Shown one piece after another: positions 1 through 5,418 of a stretch of DNA of 7,166 nt. The DNA comes from an uncultured Eubacteriales bacterium (GTDB taxonomy: Bacteria; Bacillota; Clostridia; Oscillospirales; Oscillospiraceae): the NCBI GenBank assembly GCA_900552725.1, contig USAT01000092.1, positions 1 to 7,166 on the forward strand, read 5' to 3'. Numbering within the stretch: position 1 is the stretch's first letter; every line of letters starts with the position of its first letter. The position numbers were made by a program, and so were the translations under genes. Under the pieces are notes generated by a model. That model was not told the DNA's origin and did no database searches. It saw only the letters and a program-made list of their open reading frames with translations.

Positions 1-1175
1 CGAAAAGCTCCAATTTGGACAGCTTCTTTTTTGACCGCGACACCATGCGCTATCTGCTGGCTCACAACGGTCAGGACTGCGATGTGACGGTCATTGAGGG
101 AGTCATGGGGTATTATGACGGGCTGGGGCTGACATCCACCCGCGCCAGTACCTACGAGGCGGCACGGGCGACCAGCAGTCCCGTGGTGCTGGTGGTGAAC
201 GCACGGGGGGCGGCGTTGTCCGTTGTGGCGGCGGTGCAAGGCTTTCTGGACTTCGCGCCGGACAACAACGTGCAGGGCGTCATTCTGAACGGGTGCAGTG
301 CCATGAGCTATGGCCCGCTGGCCCGGGAGCTGGAAAGCCGGCTGGGCGTCCGCGCCTGCGGCTATCTGCCCCGGCTGCCGGAGTGCGCGCTTGAGAGCCG
401 CCATTTGGGGCTGGTGACAGCGGACGAGGTGGAGGATCTGCGGGAGAAACTGCGGCAGCTGGCGGAGGCGGCGGAAAAGACGCTGGAGCTGGACGCGCTG
501 CTGGAGATCGCCCACAATGCGCCGGTGCTGGACTTCACGCCGCCGGTATTGCCGGAAAAGGGCGCGCCGGTGCGGATCGGCGTGGCCCGCGACCGGGCGT
601 TCTGCTTTTACTATGAGGACAGCCTCGACCTGCTGCGGCAGTTGGGGGCGGAGCTGATACCCTTTAGCCCGCTGGCGGACGAAAAGCTCCCCGACGGCGT
701 ACAGGGGCTGTACTTAGGCGGCGGCTACCCGGAGCTTTACGCGGCGCAGTTGGAGGAAAACCACGCCCTGCGCAGGCAAATCCGAGACGCTGTACACACG
801 GGGATGCCCTGTATCGCCGAGTGCGGCGGCTTCATGTATCTGACGCAGTCCATCGCAGGCCGCGCCATGGTGGGTGCGCTGCCGGGGGACTGCTTTGATA
901 CGGGGAGGCTGACCCGGTTCGGCTATATCACCGCCACGGCCCGGGAGGACAATCTCCTCTGCCGCGCCGGAGAACAGGTGCCGATGCATGAATTCCACCA
1001 CTGGGACACCCCCCAGCCCGGCGGCGCTTTTCTGGCGGAAAAGCCCTCCGGAAAGCAGTGGACCTGCGTACACGCCACCGATACGCTGTACGCGGGCTTC
1101 CCCCACTTCCATTTTTACGCCAAGCCGGTCATGGCACAGCGCTTTTTGGCGGCTTGCAGAAAGGAGACGCTATGA
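1..1175 (+). CDS. cbiA: Cobyrinate a,c-diamide synthase CbiA, 5'-truncated by window edge
   Basis: ATP- and glutamine-dependent amidation of the a and c carboxylates of cobyrinate, the last corrin-ring step encoded here; cytosolic. The frame is already open at base 3 (K-S-S-N-L-D-S-F), matching the internal NLDSF region of known CbiA proteins. The gene therefore begins upstream, and about 60-75 N-terminal residues carrying the nucleotide-binding P-loop-like motif are missing. The TTG at 15 is an internal Leu codon, not a start. Seen in the 390 visible codons: EGVMGYYDG (96-122) of the synthetase domain, then a class I glutaminase domain from about 570. That domain has LGGGYPELY (714-740), the nucleophile Cys in AECGGFM (Cys codon 822-824), HEFHHWD (987-1007) and a C-terminal HFHFYA (1104-1121). 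The catalytic Cys and His motifs look intact. The stop TGA overlaps the cbiC start as ATGA. CobB of the aerobic pathway is homologous, but the neighbours are all anaerobic-pathway genes, so CbiA is the better name. Confidence 0.96.
   Translation, partial: KSSNLDSFFFDRDTMRYLLAHNGQDCDVTVIEGVMGYYDGLGLTSTRASTYEAARATSSPVVLVVNARGAALSVVAAVQGFLDFAPDNNVQGVILNGCSAMSYGPLARELESRLGVRACGYLPRLPECALESRHLGLVTADEVEDLREKLRQLAEAAEKTLELDALLEIAHNAPVLDFTPPVLPEKGAPVRIGVARDRAFCFYYEDSLDLLRQLGAELIPFSPLADEKLPDGVQGLYLGGGYPELYAAQLEENHALRRQIRDAVHTGMPCIAECGGFMYLTQSIAGRAMVGALPGDCFDTGRLTRFGYITATAREDNLLCRAGEQVPMHEFHHWDTPQPGGAFLAEKPSGKQWTCVHATDTLYAGFPHFHFYAKPVMAQRFLAACRKETL
1161..1166 (+). promoter_or_regulatory. Ribosome binding site of cbiC (AAGGAG)
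   Basis: AAGGAG lies inside the end of cbiA, 5 bases before the ATG at 1172 and 8 before a second ATG at 1175. It fixes the cbiC start here and argues against the in-frame GTG far upstream at 1058. Which of the two adjacent ATGs is used cannot be decided from the sequence; the difference is one Met. Confidence 0.8.
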
Positions 1176-1798
1176 TGGAGCAAATGAAGCCTATGGACAT
1201 TGAGAAGCGCAGCTTCGCCATCATCACAGAGCTGCTGGGCGACCGGCGGCTGGACCCGGAAAACGAGCTGGTCATCAAACGGGTCATCCACACCACGGCG
1301 GATTTTGACTATGTGGACAATCTGGCCTTTTCCGGCCACGCGGTGCAAAAAGCCATCGCCGCTCTACGGGCGGGCTGCGACATTGTGACCGATACCCAGA
1401 TGGTCAAGGCCGGGATCAATAAGACGATCCTCGCCTCGCTGGGCGGAGAGGTACACTGCTTCATGTCGGACGCGGACGTGGCGGCGGAGGCTAAGGAGCG
1501 GGGCGTGACCCGTGCCTTTGTATCCATGGAGCGGGCAGCAGCCCTGCCCAAGCCCTGCATCTTCGCCATCGGCAACGCCCCTACGGCACTTTTTTCGCTG
1601 GAGGAGCTGATGGAGGCCGGCAAGCTCCGTCCCGCCCTCATCATCGGGGTACCGGTGGGCTTTGTGAATGTGGTGGAGAGCAAGGAGCGCATCATCGAGG
1701 CCGCTGCCGCGCCCTACATCGTGTCCCGGGGCCGCAAGGGCGGCAGCAACGTGGCGGCGGCCATCTGCAACGCCATGCTCTACCAGATCAGGCGGTAG
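1172..1798 (+). CDS. cbiC: Cobalt-precorrin-8 methylmutase CbiC (CobH family)
   Basis: Moves the methyl group from C11 to C12 of cobalt-precorrin-8 to give cobyrinate, the substrate of the neighbouring CbiA. The product is 208 residues, the usual family length (about 210). After a short N-terminal helix region comes VIHTTADFDY; its His40 corresponds to the catalytic His of the CobH/CbiC family. The body then shows FSGHAVQKAI, a GCDIVTDTQMVKAGI stretch, AIGNAPTALF, the IIGVPVGFVNVVESK loop and the C-terminal SRGRKGGSNVAAA, all characteristic of this fold. The start at 1172 is chosen for the AAGGAG upstream and the ATGA overlap with the cbiA stop. An in-frame open extension to GTG 1058 would add 38 residues overlapping cbiA and does not resemble the family. 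cbiD follows after 3 bases. Confidence 0.97.
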   Translation: MMEQMKPMDIEKRSFAIITELLGDRRLDPENELVIKRVIHTTADFDYVDNLAFSGHAVQKAIAALRAGCDIVTDTQMVKAGINKTILASLGGEVHCFMSDADVAAEAKERGVTRAFVSMERAAALPKPCIFAIGNAPTALFSLEELMEAGKLRPALIIGVPVGFVNVVESKERIIEAAAAPYIVSRGRKGGSNVAAAICNAMLYQIRR

Positions 1799-1801
1799 GT
1801 T

Positions 1802-2929
1802 ATGAAGGAATTTATCATACGGGACGGAAAAAAGCTCCGTCTGGGCTACACCACCGGCTCCTGTGCCGCGGCGGCAGCCAAGGCCGCCGCATGGATGCTG
1901 CTGAGCGGCAGCAAAAAGGAGTCCATCCGCCTGCTGACACCCAAGGGCATGGAGCTGGCATTGGCGGTGGAGGACATCTATCTGTCCCCGGACTGTGTGC
2001 GCTGCGCCATCCGGAAGGACAGCGGTGATGACCCGGATATCACCCGTGACACCCTGATCTATGCCGAGGTGCGGAAAACAGAGACTGTTGGTATTGTCAT
2101 CGACGGCGGACAGGGCGTAGGTCGGGTAACCAAGCCGGGTCTTGACCAGCCGGTGGGTGCGGCGGCCATCAACTCTGTACCCCGCCGGATGATTCAGGAG
2201 AATGTGGAGGAGGTCTGCGTCCTGTTCGGATACATCGGCGGCCTGTATGTGGTAATCTCCGCTCCCGATGGCGAGACGCTGGCGAAAAAGACCTTCAATC
2301 CCCGGTTGGGCATTGAGGGCGGCATCTCTATCTTAGGCACCACGGGGATCGTAGAGCCTATGAGTGAGCAGGCGCTGGTGGACACCATCCATGTAGAGCT
2401 GCGGCAGCGGCGGGAGGGCGGCGCGGATTATGTACTGCTGGCCCCCGGCAACTACGGCGTAGACTATATCAAGGGTGCCATGGGCATCGACCCCGCCACG
2501 GCGGTGATGACCTCCAACTTCATCGGCGACGCGCTGGAGATGTGCCGGGAGCTGGGCTTCCGAGGGGTACTGCTCATCGGTCATATCGGCAAGCTGGTAA
2601 AGCTGGCGGGCGGTATGTGGAACACCCACTCCCGCTACGGCGACTGCCGCATGGACATCCTGACGGCCTGTGCCGCCGCAGAGGGGCTGCACGGCGGTGC
2701 GGCGGCGGAGATGCTCTGCTGCGCCACCTGTGACGACGCCCTGCGGCTGTTGAAGGAGCAGGGACTTTATGACGCAGTGCTGCACCGGCTGGCCGGGCGC
2801 ATTGACGACATGATGCGCTATAAATGCAGTGATATAGAGACGGGAGCCATCCTCTTTTCCAAGGAATATGGCTATCTTTGTGAGACGAAGGGCGCATCCA
2901 AGCTGCTGCGCCGGATAAAGGAGGACTGA
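1802..2929 (+). CDS. cbiD: Cobalt-precorrin-5B C1-methyltransferase CbiD
   Basis: SAM-dependent methylation of C1 of cobalt-precorrin-5B giving cobalt-precorrin-6A. CbiD is unrelated to the canonical tetrapyrrole methylases and is a hallmark of the anaerobic pathway. The 375-residue product is of normal family length. Visible family signatures: LGYTTGSCAAAAAKAA near residues 14-29, RKDSGDDPDIT (71-81), GVGRVTKPGL followed by INSVPRRMI, GTTGIVEPMS, and GHIGKLVKLAGGMWNTHS (260-277). No key block appears missing. The ATG at 1802 sits 3 bases after the cbiC stop. Only a weak purine-rich stretch (GGCGGTAGG, 1791-1799) precedes it, so translation probably depends on coupling to cbiC (inference). 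The next gene, cbiF, has a very strong ribosome binding site inside the last codons of cbiD. Confidence 0.97.
   Translation: MKEFIIRDGKKLRLGYTTGSCAAAAAKAAAWMLLSGSKKESIRLLTPKGMELALAVEDIYLSPDCVRCAIRKDSGDDPDITRDTLIYAEVRKTETVGIVIDGGQGVGRVTKPGLDQPVGAAAINSVPRRMIQENVEEVCVLFGYIGGLYVVISAPDGETLAKKTFNPRLGIEGGISILGTTGIVEPMSEQALVDTIHVELRQRREGGADYVLLAPGNYGVDYIKGAMGIDPATAVMTSNFIGDALEMCRELGFRGVLLIGHIGKLVKLAGGMWNTHSRYGDCRMDILTACAAAEGLHGGAAAEMLCCATCDDALRLLKEQGLYDAVLHRLAGRIDDMMRYKCSDIETGAILFSKEYGYLCETKGASKLLRRIKED
2917..2924 (+). promoter_or_regulatory. Strong ribosome binding site of cbiF (AAAGGAGG)
   Basis: A near-perfect Shine-Dalgarno sequence within the last codons of cbiD, 7 bases before the ATG at 2932. 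It is the strongest site in the window and suggests that cbiF can be translated at high rate independently of cbiD. Confidence 0.8.
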
Positions 2930-2931
2930 CA

Positions 2932-3687
2932 ATGGTACATTTTGTGGGAGCGGGCAGCGGCGCTGCCGACCTCATCACCGTCCGAGGCGCCAAGCTGCTG
3001 GGCGAGGCCGACGTGGTGATCTACGCCGGCTCACTGGTGAATCCGGCGCTGCTGGACTATACCAAGCCCGGCTGTGAGATCCACGACAGCGCCAAGCTGA
3101 CGCTGGAAGAGGTCATCGCCCTCATCGAGAAGGCGGAGGCGGAGGGAAAGACCACGGTGCGTCTGCACACGGGGGATTCCAGCATCTATGGTGCGGTGCG
3201 GGAGCAGTTCGACGAGCTGGAAAAGCGGGACATTGTCTACGATGTCTGCCCCGGCGTAAGCGCCTTCTGCGGCGCAGCGTCCGCGCTGCGGGCGGAGTAC
3301 ACCCTGCCCGATGTGAGCCAGACCGTCATCATCACCCGCGCCCCGGGCCGCACCCCGGTGCCGGAGCGGGAGTCCATCCGCTCGCTGGCGGCCCATCAGG
3401 CCACCATGGTGCTGTTTCTCAGTACCTCACTGACCGAACTGCTGCAAGATGAGCTGCTGGCGGGAGGCTATACCGCTGACACCCCGGCGGCAGTGGTCTA
3501 CAAGGCCACTTGGCCGGAGGAGCATATCTTCCGCTGCACGGTGGGGACGCTCCACGAGACGGTGACAGGCAACGGCCTGACCAAGACCTCGCTGATCGTG
3601 GTGGGCAACTGTCTGGGTGACACCTATCTGCGCTCGCTGCTGTATCACCCCAACTTTACAACGGAGTTCCGCAAGGGGGCGCAATGA
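2932..3687 (+). CDS. cbiF: Cobalt-precorrin-4 C11-methyltransferase CbiF (CobM family)
   Basis: SAM-dependent methylation of C11 of cobalt-precorrin-4 to cobalt-precorrin-5A, upstream of the CbiG lactone-opening step encoded next door. The product is 251 residues, standard for the SUMT-like tetrapyrrole methylase superfamily. Motifs in order: N-terminal VHFVGAGSGAADLITVRG (from residue 2), with Ser in place of the Pro common in GAGPG; the CbiF-typical YAGSLVNPALL; LHTGDSSIYGA (78-88) in the SAM/substrate cleft; CPGVSAFCGAAS (106-117); RAPGRTPVPE; LFLSTS; and VYKATWPEE near the C-terminal part. YAGSLVNP and the TPVPE block identify CbiF/CobM rather than CbiH, CbiE or CbiL. The gene starts 2 bases after cbiD, and its TGA overlaps the cbiG ATG as ATGA. 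Confidence 0.96.
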   Translation: MVHFVGAGSGAADLITVRGAKLLGEADVVIYAGSLVNPALLDYTKPGCEIHDSAKLTLEEVIALIEKAEAEGKTTVRLHTGDSSIYGAVREQFDELEKRDIVYDVCPGVSAFCGAASALRAEYTLPDVSQTVIITRAPGRTPVPERESIRSLAAHQATMVLFLSTSLTELLQDELLAGGYTADTPAAVVYKATWPEEHIFRCTVGTLHETVTGNGLTKTSLIVVGNCLGDTYLRSLLYHPNFTTEFRKGAQ

Positions 3688-4694
3688 GAGCCGCCCTGTT
3701 CACTTTCAGCCGCGGTGGCTGCGCCACGGCGCGGCGGATACTGGCGGCGCTGCCGGAGGAGGCATGGATGTGCTATACCATGCCGCGTTTTGAAGAGCCG
3801 GGCTTCCTGCCGCTGGATAAGGCGGTATATGGCGCGTGCTTTTCCTCCATGGACGCACTGATCTTCGTGGGGGCCTGCGGCATCGCCGTGCGGGAGATCG
3901 CCCCCTATGTGCAGAGCAAAAAAACCGACCCGGCGGTGGTTTGCATCGACGAGACGGGGCGGTTTGTGATCCCCCTGCTCTCCGGCCATATCGGCGGCGC
4001 CAACGTGCTGGCGGAGAAGCTGGCGGAGAAGCTGGGCGCCACGGCGGTAGTCACCACCGCCACCGATGTCCGCGGCAAATTTTCTGTGGACGCATGGGCT
4101 GCCCGACACGGCTGCGTCATCTCTGACATGGGGCTTGCCAAGGCGGTTTCGGCGGCGATCTTAGAGGAGGATATCCCCCTTTGCAGCCAGTTTTCTCTGC
4201 CCGCCCCCCTGCCGGAGGGTACGTTTGCCGGGGAGAGCGGCCCGCTGGGCGTCTTCATTGGCTGGCGTACAAAGGCACACTTCGCCCGCACCCTGCGGCT
4301 TATCCCTCGCGTACTGCGGGTAGGTGTAGGCTGCCGGCGGGGCATCTCCGCCGAGGCGGTGGTGCGTGCGGTGCAGACAGTGTTCGCGGAAAATGGGCTG
4401 GATACGGCGGCCATCTGCGGCGTCTGTTCCATCGACCTGAAGCAGGACGAGGCAGGCCTGCTGGCCGCCTGTGAGAAAAACAACTGGCCGGTGCATTTTT
4501 ACACGGCGCAGCAGCTGCGGGATGTGGCGGGTGACTTCACTCCCTCCGACTTCGTCTGCTCCGTTACCGGCGTAGACAATGTCTGTGAGCGGGCGGCGCT
4601 GCTGGATGCCGAAAAACTGATCGTACAAAAAACAGCGCGGGACGGTGTGACCGTCGCCGTCGCGGCGGAGCATTGGGAGGTGCGCTTTGGGTAA
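3684..4694 (+). CDS. cbiG: Cobalt-precorrin-5A hydrolase CbiG
   Basis: Opens the ring A delta-lactone of cobalt-precorrin-5A with loss of the C20-derived two-carbon unit as acetaldehyde, giving cobalt-precorrin-5B for CbiD. It is specific to the anaerobic route. The product is 336 residues with the three-part CbiG layout. The N-terminal domain has FVGACGIAVREIAP (61-74), VCIDETGRFVIPLLSGHIGGAN (86-107) and VVTTATDVRGKFSVD. A variable middle section follows (about 125-210). The C-terminal domain starts at VGVGCRRGIS (213-222), with CGVCSIDLKQDE and a terminal SVTGVDNVCERAAL. It is a stand-alone protein here, whereas some organisms fuse CbiG to CbiH. AAGGGGG (3673-3679) precedes the ATG, which overlaps the cbiF stop by 4 bases. 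The stop overlaps the cbiH start by 8 bases. Confidence 0.96.
   Translation: MRAALFTFSRGGCATARRILAALPEEAWMCYTMPRFEEPGFLPLDKAVYGACFSSMDALIFVGACGIAVREIAPYVQSKKTDPAVVCIDETGRFVIPLLSGHIGGANVLAEKLAEKLGATAVVTTATDVRGKFSVDAWAARHGCVISDMGLAKAVSAAILEEDIPLCSQFSLPAPLPEGTFAGESGPLGVFIGWRTKAHFARTLRLIPRVLRVGVGCRRGISAEAVVRAVQTVFAENGLDTAAICGVCSIDLKQDEAGLLAACEKNNWPVHFYTAQQLRDVAGDFTPSDFVCSVTGVDNVCERAALLDAEKLIVQKTARDGVTVAVAAEHWEVRFG
4676..4680 (+). promoter_or_regulatory. Ribosome binding site of cbiH (GGAGG), supports a TTG start
   Basis: GGAGG within the 3' end of cbiG, 6 bases before TTG 4687. No in-frame ATG or GTG lies close enough to compete. The residues right after the TTG (GKVIVVGIGPGS) are the expected N-terminus of the enzyme, so this site supports TTG as initiator. 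Confidence 0.8.
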
Positions 4695-5418
4695 GGTAAT
4701 TGTAGTAGGTATCGGGCCGGGCAGCTATGAGGATATGACCATTCGGGCGGATACCGCCCTGCGGGCGTGTGACGCCATCGTAGGCTACCCGGTGTATGTG
4801 GATCTGGTGCGGGATCGCTATCCCGGCAAGGAGTTCCACTCCACCCCCATGACACGGGAGACTGAGCGCTGCCAGCTGGCGCTGGAGCTGGCGCGCAGCG
4901 GTAAGACCGTCGCCATGGTCTGCTCCGGTGACAGCGGCATCTACGGCATGGCGGCGCTGGTCTATGAGCTGCGGGGCGAGGCGCAGGAGCCTGAAATTCA
5001 GGTGGTGCCTGGCCTGACGGCGGCTTGCAGCGCCGCAGCGGTGCTGGGTGCGCCGCTGACCCACGACTTCGCGGTCATCAGCCTCAGCGATCGGCTGACG
5101 CCGTGGGAAACCATCGAAAAGCGGCTGGACTGCGCGGCGGCGGCGGATCTGACCATCGCCCTGTACAACCCCGCCAGCCACGGCAGACCCGACCACCTGA
5201 AGCGGGCCTGCGATATCCTGCTGCGCCGTCTGCCGGGAGAGCGGCTGTGCGGCATCGTGCGCAATATTGGCCGTGAGGGGCAGAGCAGCCGCATCCTGAC
5301 GCTGGCAGAGCTGCGGGAGGTGAAGGTGGATATGTTCTGCACCGTGCTGATCGGCAGCGCCGCCGTCAAAACGGTGGCCGGTCAACTGGTCACACCCAGA
5401 GGATACCGCAATGTGTAA
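4687..5418 (+). CDS. cbiH: Cobalt-precorrin-3 C17-methyltransferase CbiH (CobJ family)
   Basis: SAM-dependent C17 methylation coupled to ring contraction, converting cobalt-precorrin-3 to cobalt-precorrin-4. It is the earliest pathway step present in the window. The product is 243 residues, the normal length of a single-domain CbiH. Motifs in order: VIVVGIGPGSYEDMT (from residue 4), the CbiH-typical DAIVGYPVYVDLV, MVCSGDSGIYGMA (77-89) in the SAM cleft, VVPGLTAACSAAAVLGAPLTHDF (from residue 106), ISLSDRLTPW, YNPASHGRPDHL (from residue 160) and VRNIGREGQ. YNP.S and SDLLTPW-like blocks distinguish it from CbiF, CbiE and CbiL. Initiation is at TTG, supported by GGAGG at 4676-4680. The gene overlaps the cbiG stop by 8 bases and the next gene by 8 bases, so coupling is likely on both sides. 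Confidence 0.96.
   Translation: MGKVIVVGIGPGSYEDMTIRADTALRACDAIVGYPVYVDLVRDRYPGKEFHSTPMTRETERCQLALELARSGKTVAMVCSGDSGIYGMAALVYELRGEAQEPEIQVVPGLTAACSAAAVLGAPLTHDFAVISLSDRLTPWETIEKRLDCAAAADLTIALYNPASHGRPDHLKRACDILLRRLPGERLCGIVRNIGREGQSSRILTLAELREVKVDMFCTVLIGSAAVKTVAGQLVTPRGYRNV
5398..5403 (+). promoter_or_regulatory. Ribosome binding site of cbiJET (AGAGGA)
   Basis: AGAGGA inside the last codons of cbiH, 7 bases before ATG 5411. It fixes the start of the fusion gene, whose first residues (MCNICVFAGTTEGRE) are a normal CbiJ N-terminus. Confidence 0.7.

Noticed and set aside
15..17. TTG as the start of a complete 386-residue CbiA.
   Set aside because: The frame is open to the left edge, and the residues before it (KSSN) match the internal region of CbiA. 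The P-loop-like ATP site needed for activity would be missing, so the gene is cut by the window, not naturally short.
1058..1171. N-terminal extension of CbiC to an in-frame GTG inside cbiA.
   Set aside because: The extra 38 residues do not resemble the CbiC family, and AAGGAG at 1161-1166 places the start at 1172 (or 1175).
3505..3520. GGCCACTTGGCC resembling part of a B12-box of a cobalamin riboswitch.
   Set aside because: It lies inside conserved CbiF coding sequence (VYKATWPEE). None of the other riboswitch elements or leader context is present.
3917..3924. Run of seven A residues in cbiG as a possible frameshift site.
   Set aside because: It is read as AAA AAA in frame after a C, not as a canonical slippery heptamer. 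The frame continues through conserved CbiG sequence on both sides, and the other frames lead to nothing recognisable.
4008..4031. Perfect tandem repeat of a 12-base unit (CTGGCGGAGAAG) in cbiG.
   Set aside because: It encodes LAEKLAEK, where CbiG proteins normally carry a similar helix of the same length after GGAN. No insertion is implied; it is chance codon repetition in a helical Leu/Ala/Glu/Lys stretch.
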